From Anabaena minutissima FACHB-250 (GTDB lineage: Bacteria; Cyanobacteriota; Cyanobacteriia; Cyanobacteriales; Nostocaceae): 64,000 nt of DNA. Shown in pieces: positions 50,441 through 59,233 of this stretch (the first letter of the stretch is position 1; each line of letters opens with the position of its first letter). Both the position numbers and the translations under genes were made by a program. The stretch spans positions 124,001-188,000 of the forward strand of contig NZ_JACJRG010000006.1 of assembly GCF_014697125.1 (NCBI RefSeq). The letters run 5' to 3'. The notes beneath the pieces were generated by a model. The model searched no databases. It saw nothing but the letters and a program-made list of their open reading frames with translations, and was not told the DNA's origin.

Positions 50441-53338
50441 TTATCTAACACTTTGGCTAGCCAACATAGCAGGGCCGGCGGTAACTACAACAATTTGGTC
50501 AGGGTGCAGTAACTCACGGGCGGCTTGATTAACGTCAGTGAGAGTAACTTGCTGAATTTTTTGCGTGTAAGTATGTAACTCTGTTTTGTCCAAACCATAC
50601 ACCTGATTCATCAAGATGTTACTGGTTAACTCTTCTGGATCTGCCAGGGAGACATTATAGTTACCAATCAGGGTACGTTTAGCCATCTCTAATTCTGTGG
50701 TTGTAACACCGTGCTGATGGATTTGTTGGAGTAATTGACGGGTACTAGCGATCGCTTGATTTGCATCTTCAGGACTGGTTTGCATTTCAATCCAAAATGT
50801 CCCAAAGTCTTTTTCGGCTTGGAAATGGCTATAAATTCCGTAGGTTAAGCCTTGGCGATCGCGCACTTCTGCCCCTAGGCGACTCGATAGGGTGTCTCCT
50901 CCTAAAATTTGATTTAAAACCAAAGCTTGGTAAAATCTGGGGTCTTGGCGTTTGATACCTGTATAACCCATGTAAGTAATAGCTTGTGTTTTACCGGGGA
51001 CAACTGGGTTCACCTGGACAAGACTGCTGGGGTTTGATACTTGGGGATATTTTATGCTGGGTGCTTGTCCACTCACGCGCCAATTACCAAACTCTGCTTG
51101 AATGAGCGATCGCACTTTGTGTGGGTCAAAATCTCCCACTACTACCAATACCATCGTATCTGGACGATAGTATTTACTTTGGAAAGCAACAATATCCTTA
51201 CGTTTAATGCGTCGCAGAGTCTCCTGTGTCGGAAACTGGTGTAGGGGATGTTTTTTCGGGTAAATCGATTGTAAAAATATTCTTTTGGCTACTTCCGCCG
51301 GATTATCTAAGTCCGATTTGAGGTCTGTTAAAGCTTGTTGGCGGTTTAATTCCAATTCTTTTTGCGGAAATGTACTATTTTTCAGAGCATCTGCTAAGGT
51401 TTTGATTAAAACAGGTAAGTCTTCAGCCAGACTATTGCCCTCAATCTGCACACCATTGCGGTAGGCGGCAAAGTCCAAAGTCGCGCCTCTATCTTCCAAA
51501 GCTTTGGCTAAGGTGGAAGCATTTTTGGTTTTAGTCCCACTCATCAAGCCATCGGTTACCAGCATAGCTAATCCGGCTTGTTCCCCTGGGTCAAATTCTG
51601 TACCTGCTTTGATATGACCACTTAAGGTAATGGTAGGTGTACTGCGATCGCTTAACAATAATACCTGTAGGCCGTTAGCTAAGGTAAATTGCTGTGGTAG
51701 TTTGAAGGCAGTGTTTTGAGCATCACTCTGATCAGTATCGATGGCTGGTAGATACTGCATCATCTCGGAGGGTGGAACAGGTGAATTACCAGATAAATTC
51801 TCTCTTATGTGTGGCGGTGACTGTTTTGTGCCAATTTCCTTAGCTTGAGTGACAATTGGTTGAAAAATACCCACTGTTCGGGCAGATTTTGCCAGATATT
51901 TGTTTAATACACCCACAACATTTGCGGCGGTGACTTGACGAACGGCTGCTAAATAGTGATCTGTAAAGCGATAATCACCCGTAGTTGTCTCATCATTGCC
52001 TAACTGCATGGCTTGATCAGTGATATTACGGTTACTCAAGATTATGGCAGCTTCTAACTGTCTTTTGGCTCTAGCTAATTCTGTGGCTGTTATACCTTTT
52101 TGGGTTAACTTGGCGATCTCATTATTCAACACTGAGTCAATTTTGGTCAAATCTTGGTCAGGATCTGCTGTGACTAACAACTCATACCAACCTGCTTTGT
52201 GTAAGCTAACCACTGAACCTGAAATATCATTTGCTAATCCCGATTCCACCAAGGCTTGATATAGTCGAGAATTTCTTCCTTCTGTCAAGATGTAGTCAGC
52301 AATCTCTAAAGCTGGTATATCTTGATGATTTGCCTGTGGTAGTGGATATACGGCTTGCAATAATGTGGCTGATCCTGGTTCTCGGAGGACAATTGGCGAT
52401 TGGGGACTTTTAACTGCATCTGAAATAGTCATTTCTTGACCTAACCCCCTAACCCCCTTCCCATGTAGGGAAGGGGGAATAGTCAAAGCCTCTAGCCTAA
52501 CAGGGGAGAGGTTTGAGCTATTCTGACTTTTAGGAATATTGCCGAAGATTTCTTTGACTGTAGCTAAAGTTTTTTCGGCTTGGCAATCGCCGACAATGAC
52601 TAAGACTGCATTGTCAGGATGATAAAACTGGCGATAATACTGCTGTACTTGTTCAGGCTGGAATTTTTCTACATCGGCCTTAGTCCCACCCACGGGTAAA
52701 CCATACGCATAATTGGGAAATACTGATCGCAGAATAGCTCGGTTAAGGCGATATTCTGGGCTATTTTCGTACCCCTGCAATTCGGAAATGACTACCCGCT
52801 TCTCTTTAGCTAGGTGTTCGTCATCCATCAGCGCATTTTGCATTCTATCTGCTTCTAAAACTAGCAGTGCTTTCAGCTTGTTCTGTTCTACAGTTCCGTA
52901 ATAAGCTGTTTGGTCATAACTCGTAAAAGCGTTTGAGTCACTACCTAAAGCACTAAATAACCAGCCAAATTGAGTCGGACGGCTGGTTGTGCCTTTAAAC
53001 ATCATATGTTCTAGTTGGTGAGCTATGCCGTTAACTCCCAATGCTTCATAGCGTGAACCGAACTTGTACCACACCTGCACACTTACCACTGGTGCTGTAT
53101 GTACTTCTTTGATGAAGACAGTTAGACCATTGTCTAATACTGTCTTATGAACATTTTCTGTTAATTTTAAATCTTGGGGATTTTTGGTCACTAATGTTAA
53201 TTGGTGATTCACTCGATTAGAAGTAGTTATATGTTGACTCTCAGCAGGTACATTGCCAAGAAATAATACCGCAACTAATGAAATACCCAACAGCAAAAAA
53301 TAAGAACGGTATTTATGGCACGCAGATAAGACAGACAT
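50441..53338 (-). CDS. Two-domain M16 zinc metallopeptidase
   Basis: The 965-residue protein has a signal peptide (about 10-33) and two tandem M16 halves. The first has the inverted zinc motif HQLEHMMFKG (H-x-x-E-H) and the distal Glu in KRVVISELQG. The second half (from about 540) lacks H-x-x-E-H (TDGLMSGTKTK in its place), as is normal for the partner domain. It is probably periplasmic and degrades peptides. An insertion at about 277-300 (IPPSLHGKGVRGLGQE) is encoded by a dispersed CCTAACCCC repeat and sits between the two subdomains of the first half. Confidence 0.92.
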   Translation of the reverse strand: MSVLSACHKYRSYFLLLGISLVAVLFLGNVPAESQHITTSNRVNHQLTLVTKNPQDLKLTENVHKTVLDNGLTVFIKEVHTAPVVSVQVWYKFGSRYEALGVNGIAHQLEHMMFKGTTSRPTQFGWLFSALGSDSNAFTSYDQTAYYGTVEQNKLKALLVLEADRMQNALMDDEHLAKEKRVVISELQGYENSPEYRLNRAILRSVFPNYAYGLPVGGTKADVEKFQPEQVQQYYRQFYHPDNAVLVIVGDCQAEKTLATVKEIFGNIPKSQNSSNLSPVRLEALTIPPSLHGKGVRGLGQEMTISDAVKSPQSPIVLREPGSATLLQAVYPLPQANHQDIPALEIADYILTEGRNSRLYQALVESGLANDISGSVVSLHKAGWYELLVTADPDQDLTKIDSVLNNEIAKLTQKGITATELARAKRQLEAAIILSNRNITDQAMQLGNDETTTGDYRFTDHYLAAVRQVTAANVVGVLNKYLAKSARTVGIFQPIVTQAKEIGTKQSPPHIRENLSGNSPVPPSEMMQYLPAIDTDQSDAQNTAFKLPQQFTLANGLQVLLLSDRSTPTITLSGHIKAGTEFDPGEQAGLAMLVTDGLMSGTKTKNASTLAKALEDRGATLDFAAYRNGVQIEGNSLAEDLPVLIKTLADALKNSTFPQKELELNRQQALTDLKSDLDNPAEVAKRIFLQSIYPKKHPLHQFPTQETLRRIKRKDIVAFQSKYYRPDTMVLVVVGDFDPHKVRSLIQAEFGNWRVSGQAPSIKYPQVSNPSSLVQVNPVVPGKTQAITYMGYTGIKRQDPRFYQALVLNQILGGDTLSSRLGAEVRDRQGLTYGIYSHFQAEKDFGTFWIEMQTSPEDANQAIASTRQLLQQIHQHGVTTTELEMAKRTLIGNYNVSLADPEELTSNILMNQVYGLDKTELHTYTQKIQQVTLTDVNQAARELLHPDQIVVVTAGPAMLASQSVR
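52437..52515 (-). repeat. CCTAACCCC repeat inside the M16 peptidase gene
   Basis: CCTAACCCCCTAACCCCCTT, GGGAAGGGGG, AAAGCCTC and GGGGAGAGG match the core of the element at 8542-8633 in order. The copy lies wholly within the reading frame and adds about 26 codons without a stop. Confidence 0.8.
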
Positions 53339-53471
53339 TTATTTCGGTAGATGTACGGAAATTAATTTATTTTGAGTGCCGAGAATTATCTAATTCTCTT
53401 GAGAATATGTTACCTCGGCAATATGAATAATGTATATAAACAGACAAAATAAGCAACAATGACTAATTAAG

Positions 53472-53891
53472 TTAGCTGAAAAATCGGATGAATTCTAAGG
53501 GTAAGCTATCCGTATCAGCAACAAATGCTACTTCCAAGATGCGATCGCCTATTTGCTGCTGAGTCGGTTCTAAAAGAATTTTTAACGGTGGTAATTCTGG
53601 TGTCAATGCTACACGTTCTTGTAAACTTTTCAACCATCCCGGTAAATCTGGGGTAATTTCCGTCAAATCAAATGACAGGTGATAGTATCCCACATAATGT
53701 TCATCATTAAAGGCATCCGGGGCTGGTTTTGGTTGGGGAATTTGCATCAGTTCAATTCTGCCGCCTAAGCCTTCCATCCAGCAAGCTAGGGTGTAGCCGG
53801 TAGTGAAGCGTTCACAGACACTAAAGCCTAGTATTTCATAAAAGGCGATCGCTTGATGGATATTCGCAGTGCGGATAGAAGCGTGGTGCAT
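53472..53891 (-). CDS. VOC-family (glyoxalase fold) protein
   Basis: The 139-residue protein has two beta-alpha-beta-beta-beta modules of the vicinal-oxygen-chelate fold: HHASIRTANIHQAIAFYEIL, GLGGRIELMQIP, HLSFDLTEI and a final EVAFVADTDSLPLEFI. Possible metal ligands are His in the first strand, Glu in RIELM, His in YHLSFD and Glu in LEFI. The substrate is unknown. It is divergent from the NIPSNAP gene. Confidence 0.85.
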   Translation of the reverse strand: MHHASIRTANIHQAIAFYEILGFSVCERFTTGYTLACWMEGLGGRIELMQIPQPKPAPDAFNDEHYVGYYHLSFDLTEITPDLPGWLKSLQERVALTPELPPLKILLEPTQQQIGDRILEVAFVADTDSLPLEFIRFFS

Positions 53892-53977
53892 GGTTTAGTC
53901 TACAGTCAATGCTACAGATGCGCCGTTATGTGTTTGTACAACTTCAGAATATCACTTCAGAATAAAAGCAGATTGAT

Positions 53978-54301
53978 ATGATTACTTGCTATTTGCGTTA
54001 TGTTATCGACCCCGATAAAATTTCGGATTTTGAAGCATACGGACTTATGTGGATTCCGTTGGTGGAAAAATTCGGTGGAAAGCATCATGGCTATTTTCTT
54101 CCACATGAAGGAGCTAATAATATTGCCCTAGCTCTGTTCAGTTTTCCTAGCCTTGCGGCATACGAGCGATACCGGATAGATTCCCAGCATGATCCAGCTT
54201 GTCACGAAGCGTATGAATTTGCGCACCAAACAAAGTGCATTATTAGTTATGAGCGATCATTTATGCGTCCCGTTTTAGGCGATGTTAATAATCTTAAATA
54301 A
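53978..54301 (+). CDS. NIPSNAP family protein
   Basis: The 107-residue protein matches NIPSNAP: ITCYLRYVIDPDKISDFEAY, GKHHGYFLPHEG, ALFSFPSLAAYERYR and ISYERSFMRPVL. The fold is a dimeric alpha-beta barrel (ferredoxin-like). Function is unknown. It is complete. Confidence 0.88.
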   Translation: MITCYLRYVIDPDKISDFEAYGLMWIPLVEKFGGKHHGYFLPHEGANNIALALFSFPSLAAYERYRIDSQHDPACHEAYEFAHQTKCIISYERSFMRPVLGDVNNLK

Positions 54302-54380
54302 AAAAGCAGAATATCATCCTTGATTTACAGGCGTTTCAGCGATTCAAACAGGTAACTTATTATTGCGGAATGCCTTAGTC

Positions 54381-54419
54381 ATTGGTCATTAGTTAATTGA
54401 CGGATGACTAATGACCAAT
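54381..54419. terminator. Inverted repeat between convergent genes
   Basis: ATTGGTCATTAGT (54381-54393) and ACTAATGACCAAT (54407-54419) form a perfect 13-pair stem with a 13-base loop between the NIPSNAP gene and the TIGR02652 gene. It is built of the NCATTAGT-type intergenic repeat and has no T-run. Confidence 0.5.
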
Positions 54420-54424
54420 AACCA

Positions 54425-54937
54425 TTACTCAAACAATCTGAAATAAGGGTAGCGCACGGGAACACCCGGTTCTTTATCTAAATCGAAATTAATCACTTCC
54501 CAGCAATCATCTTCGGCTGTTTCGGGACTAAATTCGACAGGTAAGCCGTATAGTCTTGCAGATGATGTTTCCTGTTGTCCAGAACGCCAAGGTGTGCTGC
54601 GTTCTAGATAGCCACTCATCAACTCCTGATAACGTCTGGCGATGATCACTCGTGTTGCTCGATAGCCTTGGGTGTATAACTTATCTAAGGCTTCGTGGAT
54701 TTCAAAGCGAATGCCATCAGGATGAGTGTGCTGTCTATACCACTCATTGTTCCACCTCCGCCAATGTCGCCCAGACTGTAGATGAACTAACTCTCCAGTT
54801 TTGGGATTAGCTTCAAATGCGCCATGACGGGGGCATAAATAGGTATCAGTTAGTGTCAGTGCCGGGATTGTTTGGCGACAATGGGGACACTGTATGTCAG
54901 CCCCAAACATAGGGTACTGCAAGCCTGGATTCATCAT
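54425..54937 (-). CDS. TIGR02652 family protein
   Basis: The 170-residue protein begins with a probable zinc-binding segment (IQCPHCRQTIPALTLTDTYLC, split; C-x2-C then C-x2-H), followed by GAFEANPKTGELVHLQSGRHW, WRRWNNEWYRQHTHPDGIRF and a final RYPYFRLFE. This matches a cyanobacterial conserved family (TIGR02652) of unknown function. It is soluble. Confidence 0.82.
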   Translation of the reverse strand: MMNPGLQYPMFGADIQCPHCRQTIPALTLTDTYLCPRHGAFEANPKTGELVHLQSGRHWRRWNNEWYRQHTHPDGIRFEIHEALDKLYTQGYRATRVIIARRYQELMSGYLERSTPWRSGQQETSSARLYGLPVEFSPETAEDDCWEVINFDLDKEPGVPVRYPYFRLFE

Positions 54938-55175
54938 GAAGTGCGTACAAACATAGTTTCGTCTTCACCAGCACCAGAGGGTTGGATTTTACACTTCGGC
55001 TCTACCAATCCGAGAGTTTTATTCACTGCCGCACATGAACAATGTGAAGCAAGAACAATTTTCACTTTTGTCTTCCTCCACTTGGAGGATTGACGCTGTG
55101 ATATTCTGGTTTTGCAACCAGGCTCTCAGGATGGAGTTTCTCCAGTGTTCCTGGGTACCATATTCCTATTCTATC

Positions 55176-55700
55176 GTGTCTATCTCTTCTTACTGGCCTT
55201 CTCCTGATTTTTCTCAAGCTGCCTTCATTGCATCCAATGCTGTTGTTATGGGTTCGGTCAACATAGCAGTCGGAGTCAGCATCTGGTATGGAGCAGTAGT
55301 GAGGGCAGATGTAGAACGCATTGATATTGGCGAATGCACAAATATTCAAGACGGGGCTATTCTACACGGTGATCCTGGTTTGCCCACAATTTTAGAAGAT
55401 CATGTGACTATAGGACATCGTGCCGTAGTCCATTCTGCCCACATTGAACGCGGCAGTTTAATTGGCATCGGCGCAGTGGTTTTAGATGGAGTCAGAGTCG
55501 GCTCTGGTAGCATCATTGGTGCTGGTGCAGTAGTAACCAAGAATATACCCCCCTTATCTCTAGTTGTGGGCATTCCCGGCAAAGTTTTACGTCCAGTTAC
55601 ACCAGCCGAAGCCGCAGAACTTATCGAACACGCCGAACGTTACAAAAAGTTAGCCTTAGTACACGCTGGTAAGGGAACGGATATTGGGTTTAATTCGTAA
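55176..55700 (+). CDS. Gamma-class carbonic anhydrase-like hexapeptide protein
   Basis: The left-handed beta-helix protein of 174 residues has the gamma-CA/ferripyochelin-binding signature: SIWYGAVVRADVERIDIG, QDGAILHGDPG, and TIGHRAVVHSAHIERGSLIG, which supply the three zinc His. I chose GTG 55176, which gives SISSYWPSPDFSQAAFI at the N-terminus as in relatives; an ATG at 55131 is possible, and the longer open frame back to 55035 is unlikely. It stands alone, and is not a CcmM because it lacks RbcS-like repeats. Confidence 0.85.
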   Translation: MSISSYWPSPDFSQAAFIASNAVVMGSVNIAVGVSIWYGAVVRADVERIDIGECTNIQDGAILHGDPGLPTILEDHVTIGHRAVVHSAHIERGSLIGIGAVVLDGVRVGSGSIIGAGAVVTKNIPPLSLVVGIPGKVLRPVTPAEAAELIEHAERYKKLALVHAGKGTDIGFNS

Positions 55701-55882
55701 GGGTTTAGAGGTGTCAGGGTGAAGACAAATCCCATTCCCAATGTCCAATTCCCATTGACTTTTGACTAACTACTTAAACTTTCTTTACAAAAGTAGCTAG
55801 CAAAATTGCCCACTTCAGCTAAAAATAAAAATGAGAGTAGTTGACAAAACTTTAATTTCTACTTGATAGAGGGGTACTAAAA

Positions 55883-56011
55883 ATGGATAATCTTGATTTT
55901 CGTGTAGTAGTTGTTTTAGCACCAATCGCTGTTGCTGGTGGCTGGGCTGCATTTAATATTGGTGCTGCGGCTATCAGACAAGTTCAAAACTTTTTGAATA
56001 GAGAAGCCTAA
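55883..56011 (+). CDS. psbY: Photosystem II protein PsbY
   Basis: This short gene encodes 42 residues with one membrane span: a start of [20 protein letters not shown] and an end of [13 protein letters not shown]. It matches PsbY, a small peripheral photosystem II subunit of the thylakoid membrane. A GAGGGG sequence lies about 10 bases upstream of the ATG, and a terminator follows the stop by 25 bases, so it is monocistronic. Confidence 0.93.
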   Translation: MDNLDFRVVVVLAPIAVAGGWAAFNIGAAAIRQVQNFLNREA

Positions 56012-56035
56012 ACTCTAGTTTAAGATAACTAATTT

Positions 56036-56079
56036 AACCGGCTGTTATCTTCGCGGAAACAGTCGGTTTTGTTGATTTT
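56036..56079 (+). terminator. Rho-independent terminator after psbY
   Basis: AACCGGCTGTT pairs with AACAGTCGGTT (one G-U) around ATCTTCGCGGA, followed by TTGTTGATTTT. Confidence 0.75.
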
Positions 56080-56105
56080 GGGGACTGGGAAGCAGGGGAG
56101 AAATT

Positions 56106-56157
56106 TTATGCCCAATTCCCAATTCTCAATTCCCAATTCCCAATTCCCAATTCCCAA
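56106..56157 (+). repeat. STRR of CCAATTC heptamers abutting the folC start
   Basis: Seven or so units of CCAATTC/TCAATTC end immediately at the GTG start of folC. The array occupies the place where a ribosome-binding site should be. Confidence 0.9.
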
Positions 56158-57405
56158 GTGAATATAGATTCTTTACTCCAATCATTTCAACATTTTGGCG
56201 TTAATCTGGGGCTTTCCCGCATTAACAGACTCTTAGCTGATTTAGGCAACCCCCATCACAAAGTCAGTGTGATTCATGTTGCTGGGACAAATGGCAAGGG
56301 TTCTGTCTGCGCTTATTTGTCCTCTGTTCTGACACAAGCAGGTTATCGTACAGGACGCTACACTTCTCCCCATCTAGTGAATTGGACAGAACGTATCTGT
56401 CTGAATGAGCAGCCAATTTCTGCTGAGGAGTTTTGCCAATTATTACTACAGGTTAAGTCCGCTATTAACGCGGATGATTCCCCGACGCAATTTGAAATCA
56501 TTACCGCCGCAGCTTGGTTGTATTTTGCCCAGCAGCAAGTTGATATAGCCGTGGTAGAGGTGGGGCTGGGGGGACGCTTGGATGCGACTAATGTGATATC
56601 TGAGCCGCTTGTGACGGTGATTACCTCCATTAGCCGGGAACATTGGCAGCAACTAGGTTCTACTGTCGCTGAGATTGCAGGGGAAAAAGCGGGTATTCTT
56701 AAGCCTGGATGTCCGGCTGTGGTTGGGATATTACCACCGGATGCAGAACAAGTAGTGCGATCGCTCGCTCAAGAATTACAATGTCCATTAATTACGCCAC
56801 AACCTGCCCAACAGATAACTCCAGAATGGGCAGAATATCAATCAACTCAAAATTCCACATTAATTAAATATCCTTTACCTTTACAGGGGCAAATTCAGTT
56901 AAATAATTCTGCTTTGGCTTTAGCTACTTTAGAAATACTGCAACACAAAGGTTGGCAGATTTCTGAGGAAGCAATTATCAACGGTATGGCTAAAACTAAA
57001 TGGCCAGGGCGGATGCAATGGCTTAATTGGTACAACCACAAATTATTAATTGATGGCGCACATAATCCAGCCGCCGCTCAAGTTTTGCGTAACTATGTAG
57101 ATACTCTCAATCCTCAAAATATAACTTGGGTGATGGGGATGCTATCTACTAAAGACCATGCCGATATTTTTAAAGTTTTATTAAGACCGAATGACAGATT
57201 ATATTTAGTACCAGTACCAGATAATAGTTCAGCCAATCCCATAGAATTAGCAAAAATAGCTAATGATATCTGCCCAGATTTACAACTTTGTCAAGCTTAT
57301 CCAGATTTAATATCATCACTAACAGCAGCCATTTCTACATCAGATAGTTTAGTAGTTTTATGCGGTTCTCTTTATTTAATAGGAAATTTTTTAGGTAAAA
57401 TATAA
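56158..57405 (+). CDS. folC: Folylpolyglutamate/dihydrofolate synthase
   Basis: The 415-residue Mur-ligase-fold enzyme adds glutamates to folate. It shows the P-loop VAGTNGKGSVCAYLSS, YTSPHLVNWTERI, VEVGLGGRLDATNV, EKAGILKPG and the C-terminal DGAHNPAAAQVL. The GTG start follows directly after a heptamer tandem array and has no Shine-Dalgarno; the N-terminus (NIDSLLQSFQHFGVNLGL) matches the family, so the start region is right to within a few codons. It is followed by a terminator hairpin. Confidence 0.94.
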   Translation: MNIDSLLQSFQHFGVNLGLSRINRLLADLGNPHHKVSVIHVAGTNGKGSVCAYLSSVLTQAGYRTGRYTSPHLVNWTERICLNEQPISAEEFCQLLLQVKSAINADDSPTQFEIITAAAWLYFAQQQVDIAVVEVGLGGRLDATNVISEPLVTVITSISREHWQQLGSTVAEIAGEKAGILKPGCPAVVGILPPDAEQVVRSLAQELQCPLITPQPAQQITPEWAEYQSTQNSTLIKYPLPLQGQIQLNNSALALATLEILQHKGWQISEEAIINGMAKTKWPGRMQWLNWYNHKLLIDGAHNPAAAQVLRNYVDTLNPQNITWVMGMLSTKDHADIFKVLLRPNDRLYLVPVPDNSSANPIELAKIANDICPDLQLCQAYPDLISSLTAAISTSDSLVVLCGSLYLIGNFLGKI

Positions 57406-58051
57406 CTTCTCTAGTCAGAACCTTCAGAACCTAGCTTTCTTAAGGAAGGTAGGGTTCTTGACTCTAATGAATAATTAATAAATATCTCCCCCTCCTAACT
57501 CTCCACTCACCACTTCCTACTCCCAAGCTTTATTAAAAATTTGTATCAGCCCTGTTCATCTCTCCTGATTTTTGGGAAATCTGAATTTAGTAGTAGAAAT
57601 CCCAAAGTTAGGTTTGGCTCATAAGTATGTTGATTGATCAACCTGTTTACCTACATATAGAAATCCTGAATGATATGTATAAACTTTTAAGTAATGTAGT
57701 AATTTAGGGTGGTTTTTAATGGGCAAAAACTACCCTAATACGTATCTTTAAAGAAGAAAATTAGACTACTATAGCAAGCCGTACAAGAGAATGTGTAAAT
57801 TATAAATCAGAAGTAAAATAGGGTTGATATCTGCATAAACATTCAATAAGAAATATCTAGACAACTACAGCATTTATCTAATAATTCGATAAAGGTAATG
57901 ATGCAAATAAGTATAAAAACGGAGAAGTGAATACTTTTGCCGAGTAAGTATTTGAAGAAATTAGATGAAATTGGTTTGATGTAACCATAAATTCCACCTT
58001 GACGGTAGGAGACAAATAAATTAATTCTTGGTTAATTAAGGGGATAAAAAA
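57406..58051. other. 646-base gap, folC terminator and FIST leader
   Basis: Apart from the hairpin at 57426-57458 I see no gene, tRNA or clear repeat. The sequence is AT-rich. An AAGGGG lies just before the FIST ATG. A long untranslated leader or a small RNA is possible but not supported by any structure I could find. Confidence 0.45.
57426..57458 (+). terminator. Terminator hairpin after folC
   Basis: AGAACCTA pairs with TAGGGTTCT (one bulge or mismatch), with CTTTCTTAAGGAAGG in between able to extend the stem. It lies 21 bases after the stop. It belongs to the same family as 29192-29224. Confidence 0.6.
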
Positions 58052-59227
58052 ATGCTAAAAGTTATTCTTGGACATAGTGATGATCCTGATGCTCAAGGAG
58101 CAATTGAAGAAGTTTTAAAACAATGTGTTAGTGATTTAAGTAATCTAGTAGACATTCCACCCAAGGCGGGTATTTTATTTGCAGCTATTGATTTTGATCA
58201 TGCTTTGATTCTGAAAGAAATCAATCAAGTATTTCCAGGAATTGACTTAATTGGTTGTACTACAGATGGTGAAATATCTTCAATTTTAGGGTTTCAGCAA
58301 GATTCTTTGACACTAATGCTTTTTTGCTCTGACACTGTAGAAATTCGTGCTGGTGTCGGATATGGAGTCAAAGAAAACCCCTTAACTGCGGCTCATCAAG
58401 CTGTGCATCAAGCAACTGAGAACTGCAAAACTGCTGCTAAATTATGTATACCTTTACCAGCTAGTTATCTAGTAGATGGTTCAACTACCAATGGCGGGTT
58501 AATTCTCGAAGGATTGAAGTTAGCTTTAGGTTCTCAGACACCAATTTTAGGTGGGACAGCCGGAGATCAATTTAGATTTCAAACTACTTATCAATTTTTC
58601 CGCAACGAAGTTTTGACAGATGCTTTACCCATTCTGATTTTTTCTGGAGATATTCTCTTGTCATATGGTACTGGCTGCGGCTGGAAACCAATTGGACTTA
58701 AGAGCATTGTTACGAAAGCTCAGGGAACAGTCCTTTATGAAATTGATGGTGTATCAGCACTAGAATTTTATCAGCGATATTTAGGCGATCGCCAACCAAC
58801 GGCGGAAAATCCTTTAGCGGTGTATGAAGGCGATAGCGATCGCTATTATATGCGAGTCCCTAATACGTGTGATCTGCAAACTGGCAGTATCAATTTTTTG
58901 GGGGATGTACCAGAACAAGCCATAGTTCAGATGACAGACTTCAATCGCGATGAAATTCTTCATAGCGTTAAGACTTCACTTCAGACTGCCTTGGAACGGT
59001 ATCCTGGAACTGAACCAGATGCCATTTTACTATTCTCCTGTTGTTGTCGTCGTTGGCTATTAGGTACAAAAGCCAAAGAAGAATATCAATTTGTCAAAAC
59101 CGAACTCGCCAAAGCAATACCCATTTGTGGATTCTATACCTACGGTGAATTTGCACCCTTAGAAGCACAGGGTTCAACTTACTATCACCAAGAGACGTTT
59201 GTTACCCTGCTGCTAGGAACAAAATAA
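58052..59227 (+). CDS. FIST-domain sensor protein
   Basis: The 391-residue protein has a FIST_N domain (about 20-225; GILFAAIDFDHALILKEINQ, IDLIGCTTDGEIS, PILGGTAGDQFRF) and a FIST_C domain (about 235-370; NTCDLQTGSINFLGDVPE, LLFSCCCRRWLLGTKAKEEY, PICGFYTYGEFAP). FIST domains bind small ligands, proposed to be amino acids, and usually feed a kinase or cyclase. There is no attached output domain and no signal peptide, so it is cytoplasmic. The histidine kinase gene starts six bases after the stop. Confidence 0.9.
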   Translation: MLKVILGHSDDPDAQGAIEEVLKQCVSDLSNLVDIPPKAGILFAAIDFDHALILKEINQVFPGIDLIGCTTDGEISSILGFQQDSLTLMLFCSDTVEIRAGVGYGVKENPLTAAHQAVHQATENCKTAAKLCIPLPASYLVDGSTTNGGLILEGLKLALGSQTPILGGTAGDQFRFQTTYQFFRNEVLTDALPILIFSGDILLSYGTGCGWKPIGLKSIVTKAQGTVLYEIDGVSALEFYQRYLGDRQPTAENPLAVYEGDSDRYYMRVPNTCDLQTGSINFLGDVPEQAIVQMTDFNRDEILHSVKTSLQTALERYPGTEPDAILLFSCCCRRWLLGTKAKEEYQFVKTELAKAIPICGFYTYGEFAPLEAQGSTYYHQETFVTLLLGTK

Positions 59228-59233
59228 AGGGTT

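Noticed and set aside
55841..55869. TTGACA and TGATAG, 17 bases apart, as the psbY promoter
   Set aside because: The -10 would overlap the ribosome-binding site and leave almost no leader; the -10 match is poor.
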